Positions 60,333 through 62,800 of a stretch of 64,000 nt of DNA are shown here, piece after piece. The translations under genes and the position numbers were made by a program. The first letter of the stretch is position 1; the number at the start of each line of letters is the position of its first letter. Source of the DNA: Maratus speciosus. Its lineage: Eukaryota > Arthropoda > Arachnida > Araneae > Salticidae. Below the pieces are notes generated by a model. That model worked only from the letters and a program-made list of their open reading frames with translations, was not told the origin of the DNA and searched no databases. The stretch spans positions 345,489,087-345,553,086 of the forward strand of contig OZ010790.1 in assembly GCA_963932465.1 (NCBI GenBank). The letters are read 5' to 3'.

Positions 60333-60697
60333 ACCGATTGATGGTGCCAACAAAGCATAAACGTTCAATACAGGTAGAATATTAAATTGTTAAGATTTAA
60401 ATGGTACTGTTGTTTTCTTTACAATTTACATAGCCAATACTGTGGCATATTCATATTTCATTCATAGATTATTTCAATTCTATTAGAAAAGAAATAAAGA
60501 TTGCTTCAGAATTGCAAGTTTGTAAATTACTTATGATTTTCTCGTTGTAATTGCAGTTGCCCATGGAAGAACGTTTACGAGCTCTTGATCTTAGTCGAAT
60601 TCCACCCAATTTGGAACAAGATCAAACTCTTAAAGCAGATAGTTTGGTTCATCTATTGTTACAAGGTCTTCAGAGTAAAGATAATAATATGATAAAT
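5131..60697 (+). CDS. WDR43: WDR43 (Utp5 homologue), internal part of gene, 9 exons
   Basis: WDR43 is a nucleolar WD40 protein of the t-UTP/small-subunit processome group needed for pre-rRNA transcription and processing; this role is known for the family. Nine exons with consensus splice sites splice to 349 in-frame codons (1047 nt). In order they give WD40-repeat sequence (GHTGIVNDVCW, SCSSDKNIIIWDV, KWKGDN, FTGHASEVF), the later propeller (DGSLHLFEHVLNGYKKKP), a basic linker (LLRKRKKKDLLSEQE), and the start of the Utp12-type helical domain (MEERLRALDLSRIP, VHLLLQGLQSKD). These match my memory of vertebrate WDR43 in order and spacing. The N-terminal propeller blades and the rest of the Utp12 domain and acidic tail are missing, so the gene runs off both sides. 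Introns range from 84 bp to about 14.4 kb and hold all the mobile elements listed below. No start codon or promoter is present. Confidence 0.93.
5337..5454 (+). CDS. WDR43: WDR43 exon B (WD40 blade)
   Basis: It is separated from exon A by an 84 bp intron (ttttatttcag acceptor) and ends at a gtatgt donor. The first base completes a Thr codon, then the reading is KWKGDNIAVHSLCIIDCN followed by LLLSASNSIKLWNIEQKSVIK. KWKGDN and IKLW are recognisable WDR43 landmarks. It ends in phase 0. The following intron is about 10.9 kb. Confidence 0.92.
5475..6265. mobile_element. Pogo-type remnant with degenerate terminal inverted repeats
   Basis: The left end (caccatatttattcaaatc, from 5476) recurs inverted at the right end (gatttgaataaatatggcac, to 6263). 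Inside these, a run of GATGCACCC on the left is matched by its inverted counterpart near 6190. Both ends are flanked by TTAA (5471-5474 and 6266-6269), although a plain TA duplication fits equally well. The minus strand at 5614-5832 reads FLKCGISNEMYATEDDAD. This resembles the C-terminal tail of pogo/Tigger transposases (compare KCGISNALDGTEDD-type tails from memory). The core transposase is absent, so this is a non-autonomous or internally deleted copy. Confidence 0.6.
6270..7204. other. Intronic, no recognised feature
   Basis: AT-rich intron of WDR43 with homopolymer runs (T8A12 near 6963). I see no gene, TIR pair or tandem structure. Confidence 0.5.
7205..7290. repeat. Short stretch of ~30 bp satellite
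   Basis: Three decayed units (AATTTCGTTGATCAGTCAC, AATTTTGTCAAACGATTGTGG, AATTTCGTCAAATGC) belong to the satellite family of 1340-2010. Confidence 0.55.
7602..7759. repeat. 79 bp tandem duplication at transposon edge
   Basis: Two units of 79 bp (7602-7680, 7681-7759) start ggatgagtgataagc and end ggtcattagggtg. They differ at only a few positions. The unit includes the last bases before, and the first bases of, the transposon starting at 7753, so the duplication post-dates that insertion. Confidence 0.88.
7753..11426 (-). mobile_element. 3.7 kb DNA transposon, TIR TAGGGTGGAACGAAA, 8 bp duplication
   Basis: The left terminus TAGGGTGGAACGAAA (7753-7767) is repeated inverted at the right terminus, ending TTTCGTTCCACCCTA (11426). 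The 8 bp direct repeat ATGGTCAT lies perfectly on both sides (7745-7752, 11427-11434). The middle codes on the minus strand for a decayed transposase-like protein. The outer parts are AT-rich noncoding. An 8 bp duplication with a TAGGG terminus is compatible with the hAT or P superfamilies, but I do not recognise the transposase as a classic member of either. Confidence 0.88.
8757..10690 (-). pseudogene. Broken transposase-like gene of the 3.7 kb element
   Basis: Reading right to left on the minus strand, the frame breaks several times but gives one continuous protein-like order. First comes a piece around 10,400-10,520 with KASIPVVSRFRMLQ. A Cys-rich piece follows (RLFDVAACKCKKF, then KIPKLEQDFLRDQRT, 10,230-10,370). 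Next is TGVSDRIAATITSAVFKDVG with a stop just before it and RRERAKN followed by another stop (about 9810-9960). Then LIFDGRKDKTIVQDKKGS and PNSSFLGHVTPAFGTGKAIA (9610-9780), TAIGCNGTTTNT (about 9550), a frameshift into MQWLICLFHLNALRLRHLF, and LTNSRWHTLASHILRLYVE to the end. I recall similar uncharacterised proteins in many invertebrate genomes. At least two nonsense changes and several frameshifts make it dead. Confidence 0.72.
11435..12045. other. Intronic, no recognised feature
   Basis: AT-rich intron between the 3.7 kb element and a Helitron end. Nothing coding or repetitive was recognised. Confidence 0.45.
12046..12080 (-). mobile_element. Helitron 3' terminus (minus strand)
   Basis: Read on the minus strand the sequence runs GCGAGTGTAACTCGC (a 6 bp stem, 12066-12080), GGGGACAGAGCCCC (a second stem), then ends CTAG with T following. 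A hairpin a few bases before CTRR, followed by host T, is the Helitron 3' signature. The 5' end was not located, so the element's extent to higher coordinates is unknown. Confidence 0.6.
12081..12924. other. Intronic, possible Helitron body; small hairpin
   Basis: No coding signal. A C14 run begins near 12511. A perfect 10 bp inverted repeat (AAAAGCCACA, AG, TGTGGCTTTT) lies at 12549-12570. If the Helitron end at 12046 is real, part of this stretch belongs to it. Confidence 0.4.
12925..13020 (-). mobile_element. tRNA-derived SINE head
   Basis: On the minus strand TGGTTTAGTCAGTAGAACG resembles an A box and D arm. TCAGT-GCGCTAT-ACTGA forms a 5 bp stem with a 7 base loop like an anticodon arm. 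CCAGGTTTGAGTCCCGG resembles a T arm with B box. No acceptor stem closes it, so it is a tRNA-derived repeat or decayed tRNA rather than a working tRNA gene. Confidence 0.6.
13640..15555. repeat. ~30 bp satellite array split by an insertion
   Basis: Units of 30-31 bp, such as GAATTTCTTCAAAGGATCGC followed by AAAAAACAT, run from 13640 to about 14136. They resume at 15125 and continue to about 15555. The two halves belong to one array interrupted by the 982 bp element at 14143-15124. The interrupting element carries its own units at 14650-14840. The 149-codon plus-strand frame at 15087-15536 is the repeat translated (Lys/Arg/Phe-rich ~10-residue units), not a gene. Confidence 0.85.
14143..15124. 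mobile_element. CAGACCTGCCAAC element, copy 1 (982 bp)
   Basis: It starts CAGACCTGCCAACTGCTACG and ends GGTTGGCAGGTCTG (inverted), flanked by CAAAGA at 14137-14142 and 15125-15130. Inside are a block ending CAGGAATTTCCTTCCTTAG, a few satellite units, a poly-A run (from about 14888) and a conserved ~70 bp right end (CTCCAGATTAGTTTTAATTT). It shares its plan with 17754-21164. No transposase was seen; the superfamily is unknown. Confidence 0.78.
16326..16441 (+). CDS. WDR43: WDR43 exon C (WD40 blade)
   Basis: The acceptor is a T-rich tract ending tttttag and the donor is gtaaga. It starts in phase 0: TFTGHASEVFRLIPLKNVEK, then YFVSAAVGDRVINAW, the last Trp codon being completed by the next exon. 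TFTGHA and the D-R-x-I-N-x-W pattern match WDR43. The 10.9 kb intron before it contains the 3.7 kb and 2.6 kb transposons. Confidence 0.93.
17261..17351 (+). CDS. WDR43: WDR43 exon D
   Basis: The acceptor is ttatcaacag and the donor gtatta. It continues W-QLSDENKRAVASFVV and SDEPDTISVFAEANK, matching the WDR43 segment in which ENK...AVASF...DEP is conserved. Its donor is weak at +4 to +6. The next intron is 10.2 kb. Confidence 0.92.
18229..19385. repeat. 1.1 kb dispersed repeat, copy 2
   Basis: Partner of 136-1254 in the same orientation, with many small indels. Its position inside the CAG...TGCCAAC element, and its absence from the related element at 14143-15124, suggest it inserted there as a unit. 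No coding capacity was seen. Confidence 0.8.
19386..20229. other. Element interior, no recognised feature
   Basis: AT-rich interior of the 3.4 kb element. No long frame or secondary repeat was recognised; it has no counterpart in the 982 bp copy. Confidence 0.4.
20230..20430. repeat. ~30 bp satellite units inside element
   Basis: Six or seven units of the type CGAATTTCGTTGAAAGATCG followed by TGGAAAGAAAACA. Here GTTGAAAG replaces GTCAAAGG, so this block is a distinct variant of the satellite. Confidence 0.8.
21171..21930. other. Intronic, no recognised feature
   Basis: AT-rich intron with a G18 run at about 21728-21746. No gene or element ends were recognised. Confidence 0.45.
21931..22392. 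mobile_element. Repeat bounded by ACTTTCTTCTAT inverted ends
   Basis: It begins ACTTTCTTCTATC and ends GATAGAAGAAAGT-like (ACATAGAAGAAAGT), an inverted pair about 460 bp apart. The left end also folds on itself (ACTTTCTTCT, 9-base loop, AGAAGAAAGT). Inside are two ~142 bp subrepeats, each starting CTCTATCTCAAGAACTAATG and containing CTTCAGATTCAGTTAGTCC-like sequence. It looks like a non-autonomous element; I recall similar repeats from other arthropods but cannot name the family. Confidence 0.6.
22393..22841. other. Intronic spacer, no recognised feature
   Basis: AT-rich sequence between two repeat elements. No TIR pair, tandem unit or coding signal was recognised. Confidence 0.4.
22842..23906. 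mobile_element. CAGGGCTGCCAC element hosting a nested Tigger-like MITE
   Basis: The left end CAGGGCTGCCACGGGC (22842) and inverted right end GCTTGTGGCAGCCCTG (to 23906) are flanked by TATAGT on both sides (22836-22841, 23907-23912). Its own sequence is only about 175 bp; the rest is the MITE at 22915-23803. Confidence 0.7.
22915..23803. mobile_element. Tigger/pogo-like MITE, family 1, copy 2
   Basis: Same termini as 4261-5001 (CAGTCGGACCTCTATTTAAC ... GGTCCGACTG) with TA on both sides (22913-22914, 23804-23805). It shares interior blocks such as CCCATCAAAAAGAAATCTG and GGGGATATTGAAAGTTTGCA. It is 889 bp against 741 bp in the other copy. It is nested inside the CAGGGCTGCCAC element. Confidence 0.87.
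23913..24555. other. Intronic, no recognised feature
   Basis: AT-rich intron. The short plus-strand frame at 24051-24242 has a GT right after its end (gaggtatgt), but its translation resembles no part of WDR43 and it would not fit between exons D and E, so I do not call it an exon. Confidence 0.45.
24558..25480 (-). mobile_element. Tigger/pogo-like element, TIR CAGTAGCCTCCC
   Basis: The right end reads (complement) CAGTAGCCTCCCTCTTAACC, the left TAGTAGCCTCCCGCTTAACC, with TA outside each (24556-24557, 25481-25482). At 24813-25106 the minus strand has a 97-codon frame ending QQKKVADFFMVD. This resembles the C-terminal tail of Tigger transposases and the QTTIDDFFKED tail of the element at 35493. 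The DDE core is missing. Confidence 0.8.
25483..27581. other. Intronic, no gene seen
   Basis: AT-rich intron of WDR43 with poly-T runs at about 25709 and 27430. None of the short frames here shows a recognised domain, and I found no paired element ends. Confidence 0.45.
27582..27646 (+). CDS. WDR43: WDR43 exon E
   Basis: The acceptor is tcccattttag and the donor gtaaga. The 65 bp exon reads PMLLCVVCKDGSLHLFEHVL then N-G, the Gly codon being split across the 101 bp intron. The VCxDGxxHLFEH motif is characteristic of the late propeller of WDR43. Confidence 0.93.
27748..27919 (+). CDS. WDR43: WDR43 exon F
   Basis: The acceptor is cattaaag and the donor gtaagt. It completes the split Gly codon and reads YKKKPIRSKLCVQIASKKSD, later LSLGLNSGLITYGNFLKPTF, ending ERI in phase 0. 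This covers the end of the WD40 propeller; Y-G-x-x-x-x-P-x-x-E-R is a recognisable WDR43 motif. Confidence 0.93.
28046..28992. mobile_element. GCCGC-rich TIR element (947 bp)
   Basis: The left end reads CCATAATTTCGCACGTACAC then GCCGCACCC; the right end, complemented, reads CCGTAATTTTGCGCGTAAGC then GCCGC. TA lies outside each (28044-28045, 28993-28994). Several copies of the word AAGCGCCGCA/CC recur just inside both ends. The middle is AT-rich with no transposase. The Cys/Gly-rich minus-strand frames across the ends are translations of the GCC repeats. Confidence 0.78.
28995..29640. other. Intronic, no recognised feature
   Basis: AT-rich intron with a TA microsatellite near 29177. A block at 29545-29640 with repeated GTCCTT and AAAGTCCTTA words may be half of a decayed element; no partner end was found. 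Confidence 0.4.
29641..31560. repeat. Degenerate dispersed/tandem repeat field
   Basis: A loosely repeating motif recurs at about 29809, 30093, 30225, 30350, 31360 and 31490: AATAAATAATCAATCAT...CT-rich...AAATCTTTAAAGTTC. Spacings are irregular (roughly 110-160 bp where recognisable). A C16 tract followed by (CA)n lies at 29969-30006 and an (ATT)n run at 31440-31468. No coding content was seen. Confidence 0.45.
31561..32187. other. Intronic, no recognised feature
   Basis: AT-rich intron leading to exon G. The sequence tctatatataaaattaaag near 31934 looks like a Helitron 5' end, but I found no matching 3' end and do not call it. Confidence 0.4.
32188..32286 (+). CDS. WDR43: WDR43 exon G
   Basis: The acceptor is ttttactgtag and the donor gtaaat. 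Thirty-three codons in phase 0 read DFTNKEYTEIPNIFLIRDPS then IASAVSQEEGVTR. It joins to exon H as VTRIKHTDKSEKVKV, agreeing with the linker after the propeller in WDR43. The following 14.4 kb intron is the largest in the window. Confidence 0.9.
32287..32639. other. Intronic spacer, no recognised feature
   Basis: AT-rich intron between exon G and the satellite array. An inverted-looking word (TCTGGAGTTTCTCCAGA, 32550-32566) is the only structure noticed. Confidence 0.4.
32640..33610. repeat. ~30 bp satellite, CAGTCATC variant
   Basis: Around thirty loose units have the core AATTTCGTCAGTCATCCATG or AATTTCATCAATCAGTTG followed by AAAAAAAT. The shared frame AATTTCGTCA...AAAAA links it to the other arrays, but AGTCATC/ATCAGT replaces AAGGATCG. 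The last part (33270-33500) is more regular. Confidence 0.8.
33611..34254. other. Intronic, no gene seen
   Basis: AT-rich intron with an (ATT)n run at 33716-33731. The 60-codon frame at 33761 has no recognisable domain. Confidence 0.4.
34255..35045. repeat. ~145 bp tandem array, about five units
   Basis: The phrase GAAATTTTGCATACTTATAG followed by CTGAACAC begins at 34360, 34494, 34636, 34782 and 34928, giving periods of 134, 142, 146 and 146 bp. Each unit also has CTCTAACTTGTGTATTTTAA and TTTTTCTAACTCAGCCCCTA. It is led by a region with CTGTCTGTCCATCACAGAG. Array and leader may be one element, but no ends were identified. Confidence 0.88.
35786..37587 (-). pseudogene. Tigger/pogo transposase, broken, with duplicated DDE segment
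   Basis: In coding order: an N-terminal HTH from the Met at 37587 (MNKRELTISLKMEVIREVEN, KISLARKFDLPKSTLRGILK); a CENP-B-like HTH (ISGKLFKEKALTLSSKLG, GWLARFKKRHGL, 37115-37330); then the DDE nuclease (36159-37118) with NIFNCEKTGFF, SKERVTVLLCCNVDGSEKLP, ILLFMDHCAVHP and RLQSLDLGII; and an acidic tail ending QTTIDDFFKED (35786-36016). Family members have NADETG where this has NCEKTG, so the first catalytic Asp is replaced by Glu. Stops or frameshifts separate the four parts. A 242 bp tandem duplication repeats the second and third Asp motifs inside one open frame. It was probably inactivated long ago. Confidence 0.88.
36331..36815 (-). repeat. 242 bp tandem duplication in transposase DDE region
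   Basis: AACATTCTTCTCAC begins at 36331 and again at 36573. The two units match nearly base for base through ...TTGATGTC. The second unit differs by a few substitutions and a small indel near 36773. The period is not a multiple of three, but the indel returns the reading to frame, so the protein contains MDHCAVHPSDLSLLIH and MDQCAVHPSDLSLLIH in tandem. A separate smaller in-frame duplication gives YASSTKAWTTYASSTKAW near 36830. Confidence 0.9.
37988..38757. other. Intronic, no recognised feature
   Basis: AT-rich intron. The frame at 38231-38413 follows a ttgtacag acceptor-like site but translates to nothing like WDR43. Confidence 0.4.
38758..38956. mobile_element. TTAA-type (piggyBac-like) MITE, 199 bp
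   Basis: It starts CCCTTTGCACTC and ends GAGTCCAAAGGG. TTAA precedes it (38754-38757) and TTAG follows (38957-38960), one change from TTAA. The terminal CCCTTT and TTAA target are piggyBac features. Confidence 0.65.
39272..39690. mobile_element. Small TIR element, GRCTGTTCTYAA ends
   Basis: The left end GGCTGTTCTTAA and inverted right end TTGAGAACAGTC are both flanked by TTAA (39268-39271, 39691-39694). It could be a TTAA-type MITE, or a PIF/Harbinger MITE with a 3 bp TTA/TAA duplication and termini one base longer. It is 419 bp with no coding region. Confidence 0.55.
39961..40870 (+). pseudogene. Penelope-like retroelement remnant (RT plus GIY-YIG)
   Basis: At 39961 the frame reads TTSGNRYIDDIFIIWQHTDT, carrying the Y-I-D-D reverse-transcriptase active-site motif, then LINNLDSKIKFTLEMDQNGT before a stop at 40114. 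Another frame continues with VYRKLIANQSTIPHNAQAL and ACRHSIKRAFTACTPEQLN, typical of the RT-to-endonuclease linker of Penelope-like elements. At about 40560-40625 a frame reads FYMGITNRKLKTRIKELGS, the YIG-like part of a GIY-YIG endonuclease, preceded by a frameshifted GVYE. FYLPSIIRESIKIF follows near 40740. Multiple frameshifts and stops make it dead; the 5' part of the RT is absent. Confidence 0.75.
40871..42304. other. Intronic, no recognised feature
   Basis: AT-rich intron. No TIR pair, array or coding signal was recognised. Confidence 0.4.
42305..42520 (+). mobile_element. Helitron 5' end, diverged copy
   Basis: It starts TCTATATTATAAAGGGCAAA after a host A. It aligns for ~200 bp with the start of the Helitron at 44101, sharing GTCATTTTGCGAATGG and ATAAAATTTTGG. 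No matching 3' end was identified, so its right boundary is unknown; it may be truncated or interrupted. Confidence 0.5.
42521..44100. other. Intronic, perhaps body of a decayed Helitron
   Basis: Several TGACGTCAT/ATGACGTCATTTT words (about 42731 and 42809) and poly-T runs at 43295 and 43358 are present. No Rep/helicase coding sequence was seen. Confidence 0.35.
44101..45189 (+). mobile_element. Non-autonomous Helitron, 1.09 kb
   Basis: The 5' end TCTATAATATAAAGAACAAG follows a host A. The 3' end has a hairpin (ACCC at 45161-45164 pairing with GGGT at 45174-45177) then CGATCCCCTAG and a host T. TC...hairpin...CTRR between A and T is the Helitron structure. The short frame crossing the 3' end is not a gene. 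Confidence 0.72.
45481..46453 (+). mobile_element. piggyBac-like element with internal deletion
   Basis: TTAA lies at both edges (45477-45480, 46454-46457). The ends are CCTTTAACTGGAGTTATGCG on the left and, complemented, CCCGTAATCGGAGTTGAACC on the right. Subterminal GCGGTCTGTGAGGC and GTCTGTCAGACCGCGG tracts follow inside. The 973 bp retain only the two extremities of a transposase. Confidence 0.82.
45640..46085 (+). pseudogene. piggyBac transposase, N- and C-terminal remnants only
   Basis: The frame from about 45643 reads YNAPKFQRSLLDWLCECCGI, then LQQWMNEVESNIDDCES. This is an acidic segment like the N-terminal end of piggyBac transposases. After frame changes comes SARKTCYSCPASKTEKKY, then FCRLCKSLICLKCSYQVCEK, a Cys-rich tail with repeated C-x2-C spacing like the C-terminal zinc-binding domain of piggyBac. 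The catalytic DDD core expected between them, several hundred residues in full-length relatives, is absent. Confidence 0.65.
46727..46849 (+). CDS. WDR43: WDR43 exon H (basic linker)
   Basis: The acceptor is tttgtttacag and the donor gtaaat. Forty-one codons in phase 0 read IKHTDKSEKVKVLAPGYLTP, then GKDVRNLLRKRKKKDLLSEQE. KVKVLAPG (KVLVPG in vertebrates) is a clear landmark. The KRKKK cluster may act in nucleolar targeting, which is inference. Confidence 0.92.
46850..49397. other. Intronic, no gene seen
   Basis: AT-rich intron with poly-T runs at about 47280-47311 and 48580-48600. The stretch 47740-48330 is very AT-rich with recurring ATTTCATT/CATTTAA words but no clean period. The 138-codon minus-strand frame at 48420-48836 has no recognisable domain and is not supported. 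Confidence 0.45.
49398..49610. repeat. 213 bp structured repeat, copy 1
   Basis: It runs from AGGAGCTAAATTTTGTCATT to ATTTATTATATATG. It aligns without gaps to 53113-53325, differing at roughly fifteen positions. It has two stem-loops. One is AATTTTGTC (49406-49414) with GACAAAATT (49432-49440). The other is CTATGAATGAACCCACA (49460-49476) with TGTGGGTAATTCATAG (49494-49509). Confidence 0.85.
49611..50008. other. Intronic spacer, no recognised feature
   Basis: AT-rich intron between the structured repeat and a hAT-like MITE. Nothing further was seen. Confidence 0.4.
50009..51140. mobile_element. hAT-like MITE with perfect 8 bp duplication
   Basis: It starts CAGTGTTGGTAAGTTTTTGC and ends inverted GCAAAAATGCCAACCCTG. 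The direct repeat GAAAATAT is perfect on both sides (50001-50008, 51141-51148). Both arms carry several copies of TTTTTGCC/GGCAAAAA words, so the ends can pair in more than one register. No transposase; a G-rich tract sits at 50465-50486. Confidence 0.87.
51149..51714. other. Intronic spacer, no recognised feature
   Basis: AT-rich intron without recognised structure. Confidence 0.4.
51715..52544 (-). mobile_element. Tigger/pogo-like element, TIR CAGTCGAACCTCGTTATCCC
   Basis: The left end CAGTCGAACCTCGTTATCCC and inverted right end GGGATAACGAGGTCCGACTG have TA outside each (51713-51714, 52545-52546). The 84-codon minus-strand frame at 51963-52217 ends KQTLIHQYFM. This resembles the short hydrophobic tail (compare TTIDDFF, ADFF) of Tigger transposases. 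The DDE core is missing; 830 bp. Confidence 0.82.
52547..53112. other. Intronic spacer, no recognised feature
   Basis: AT-rich with a TA microsatellite near 53076-53110 just before the structured repeat. Confidence 0.4.
53113..53325. repeat. 213 bp structured repeat, copy 2
   Basis: Same length, ends and orientation as 49398-49610. Stem 1 is unchanged (53121-53129 with 53147-53155). Stem 2 reads CTATGAATGAACTCACA (53175-) and TGTGAGTCATTCATAG (to 53224), keeping pairing where a C-G pair became T-A. TA-rich microsatellite flanks it on both sides. Confidence 0.85.
53342..53794. mobile_element. Foldback MITE, ACCGGGTGTCCC ends, ~200 bp arms
   Basis: It starts CCGGGTGTCCCAAAAAGGAC and ends with the complement, TA on each side (53340-53341, 53795-53796). 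The arms, about 53342-53537 and 53599-53794, are almost perfect inverted copies; I see only a few mismatches. A ~60 bp unique spacer lies between. The near-identity of arms suggests recent formation or conversion between arms. The minus-strand frame across it is the arm sequence, not a gene. Confidence 0.92.
53797..55389. other. Intronic; one short tandem duplication
   Basis: AT-rich intron. A 36 bp unit is duplicated at 54577-54612 and 54613-54648 (TTGTAAGCATTTGAATGTAA each). A poly-T run followed by (AT)n lies at 55389-55422. No gene was seen. Confidence 0.5.
55621..55990 (-). pseudogene. Reverse-transcriptase fragment (Penelope-like)
   Basis: The minus-strand frame can be read from about 55990 (DTDQSAITRFPVDYPTNLEL) through the Met at 55935, then NTINFLDLKITIKDNKTITD, LYDKRKEFKFKVNTFTNF and FRNIILNHLYRIKCLCSSPL to a stop at 55621. 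FLD-x-x-I...T-x-L/I-Y-x-K is the segment following the YxDD motif in Penelope-like reverse transcriptases. No YxDD or endonuclease remains. The right edge abuts a TA microsatellite and a SINE tail. Confidence 0.6.
56025..56280 (-). mobile_element. tRNA-derived SINE
   Basis: Reading the minus strand from 56280: GCCCAGTAGCATAGTGGTCA contains an A-box-like TAGCATAGTGG. GGTCGCGAGTTTGACTTC follows as a degenerate B box. The body contains GGGTCGATAAAATGAGTACC then AAGC, which resembles the conserved central domain of several invertebrate SINEs. The 3' side ends in a (TA)n tail at about 55985-56003. It is the best SINE in the window. Confidence 0.75.
56281..57204. other. Intronic, no recognised feature
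   Basis: AT-rich intron. Nothing coding or repetitive was recognised. Confidence 0.4.
57205..57480 (-). pseudogene. Transposase fragment, probably hAT group
   Basis: On the minus strand RALQHALHNELKRIGLSEPT then EVGTLC (57415-57480) is followed, after a frameshift, by CDYLESYIKNWSIFMQVYKD, MNIAIYINAEDMLSVLKPIS and VALGKM. The pattern resembles the middle of hAT-type transposases in invertebrates as I remember them. Without flanking TIRs or a dimerisation domain, the family is uncertain. Confidence 0.4.
57481..58211. other. Intronic; tandem 22 bp duplication
   Basis: GCTAATAGTCGAAAAGGGT occurs twice in direct tandem at about 58157-58200. Otherwise AT-rich sequence without recognised features. 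Confidence 0.45.
58212..59646. mobile_element. CAGGGTTCATAC element hosting a second element
   Basis: The left end AAGGGTTCATACGGTGCTTA and inverted right end GAGAGTATGAACCCTG are flanked by TATAA (58207-58211, 59647-59651). Both arms repeat GGTGCTT(G/A)AA words. No transposase was seen. It contains the insertion at 59117-59550. Confidence 0.65.
59117..59550. mobile_element. CAGGGTTCCTAC element, nested, 434 bp
   Basis: The left end CAGGGTTCCTACAGGTCAGG and inverted right end GCGTAGGAACCCTG are flanked by TTTTG on both sides. Repeated GTCAGGGAA(A) words run inside the left arm, with inverted AGTCGGGGAA/AACCTGGAAAAG words on the right. Similar termini are widespread among animal non-autonomous elements as I recall. 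Confidence 0.75.
59652..60556. other. Intronic, no recognised feature
   Basis: AT-rich intron with a T27 run at about 60301. It ends in the tgtaattgcag acceptor of exon I. Confidence 0.45.
60557..60697 (+). CDS. WDR43: WDR43 exon I (start of Utp12 domain)
   Basis: The acceptor is tgtaattgcag. Forty-seven codons in phase 0 read LPMEERLRALDLSRIPPNLE, then LKADSLVHLLLQGLQSKDNN, ending MIN. EERLxALD and LLxQGLxSxD match the start of the Utp12 domain. The donor is unclear. A GC donor (AT/gcaagt) ends the exon at 60697 in phase 0. A GT donor four bases later (GCAA/gtatta) ends it at 60701 in phase 1. Exon D also uses a gtatta donor. The next exon, outside the window, would decide. Confidence 0.9.
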
Positions 60698-60701
60698 GCA
60701 A

Positions 60702-62798
60702 GTATTAATGTTTATATCTTATTCTTTATATACTGTAACTGTAAGTTGTGTTATCATAATTTTGCACTTTTTGTGAAAAATTAATGTTAAAAAATTTAGT
60801 GAAATCAAGTCCCTATATTTTTAAAGCTGCTATTAAATATTTATGAAAAATCTAAATATTTAGTATTCCCATAAACATTGTGAAGAAGTTCAAATTTAAT
60901 CTTATAAACAATGGACAATAATTGTCACGTTAAATGCAAGAAGGGGTGGTGAAAATTTTAACATAGAAATGATACGAATTTCGCGGGGAAAATAACTGCC
61001 TTGGCACTGTAAGCGGTGTGACCCTATAACGAGGTTATATCTGGTTTTACCTCTATAATTGAATGTAAAAACAAACAAAGTTAGGATAAAATGCTTGCTT
61101 GATTTACTAGCAGATAATTTTTTGTCCTTAGAATAAACCGGTCAGTAAAATTTGAATATGTGAAAATGTTTTTATTTCTTTACATTTTCTTAAAAAATGC
61201 AATTTAATCAAGGGTTTTTTCCCCACCTTCTATTTAAATTGAAAATAATTTTTCTTTTCAATTTTAATGGGGAAATGGTGTGAATTAAAATAAAATTTTC
61301 CATATTACTACTTTTTTTTCTTATGCACAGAATATGAGGATAGAATATTTACTTCGATTATAGACTTGTGCTACTGTCATCAACAGCTTAATTATGCTAC
61401 AAACATTTTTGTAAATATTTTTATAATCAAAATTAGGGTAAAAAAAAAACCCTGATTAAATTTACAATATTGATAAAAATGATTTTTTTTCCAATTCAGC
61501 CCCTAAAAGCACTTATTAATGAAATCTTCTGATTAATGAGAATACGATGTATTATTCTGAGAGTAGTTTATTATGATAGTAACCACTGCACTAGTTTCTA
61601 TGTGTTTTCCCATGTTTGCATTATAATAAGTATTTAAAAAACAAATTTCATTGTTCCCATTTTTTTATTATAAGTACTTTTTTAAAAAATTCATTGCGGT
61701 ATATGGAAGTGAATATTCTAGTAGCATTATGTGCCCTTTTCTTTATTTTTGTTAACAATGGGGTAATTTAATTACCATCTTTAGAGAAACATTGTTAAAA
61801 GTTACAAAAAACACTAATTCAAATTTTTTAATTCTGAGATCTTATATGGAATTCTCAGACCCGTCCAGATAACTGATGTTAATTTCATCATGCTGTATTC
61901 CATATTCTAAGAGTAGAAGTTATGAAATACAAACAGACAGTCAGATTTTAATATAATAGATACAAATTACCTGCTTCTGCCAAAACTATAAATCTTTCCA
62001 TTTTCAATCAAAACTAATACATATTACCCATATTTAATTTACAATAATAGTATTTATTAATGAGCTTATCACCAGTAAAACATACAGGGATGCATTGTAA
62101 ATAAAAATTTCTAACATGTATCAAAAACATATTGCATCCTTAAAATTGTCTGATATTTCCATTTGTCTTGGCTAATGGTTCTCTTTTCTTCTCAAATTTG
62201 TATCATTCTGCTACGCCTATGGCTTGTTCATGAATATATCTTTAGTAGCAAAGTACCAATGTAATACATACATTTGTTCAGGAACTAAAAATTGGCTATT
62301 TTCGCAAAATTGGCAATATGTGTGACTATGTATTTACTCATATATACATACAGTCGTAGGGGAAAAAGTAAACACCCCCTACAAATTCTGCAACTAATTG
62401 TAATAGAAAAAGTTACTGGTACGAAACGATTGGAAAAGTCTACTTTTAAATGGTGTATGTAAAATTTGCTTATGAGGCCATCTACAAATCAAAACCAGAC
62501 CAAACTTTTTTTTTCAATGGCAACACTCAATTTCGACAATGTATTTTAAATCTTCAGTTCAAACTATGCCTAGAAACAAAATTTCAAGTCATTTGGTTGA
62601 TAACTTTTTAAATTATAAACTGTCAAAGTATGAAGCGTATAATGCTAAATTACATTTTCATGTTTTTATTAATATCTCCTGAAATTATAATCCTAATGTG
62701 ATAATTTTATGTGTGGTTTTAATACTAAAAAACCCAAACATAAGTACATGGAAGTTGTAATTTTAAAAAAATGAATTGCAACCTACAATTTTTTGATA
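60702..62798. other. Intronic, no gene seen
   Basis: AT-rich intron. The stretch near 60990-61050 (CACTGTAAGCGGTGTGACCC, TATAACGAGGTTATATCTGG) looks like one end of a pogo-type element; no inverted partner was found. Otherwise nothing was recognised. Confidence 0.4.
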
Positions 62799-62800
62799 TA

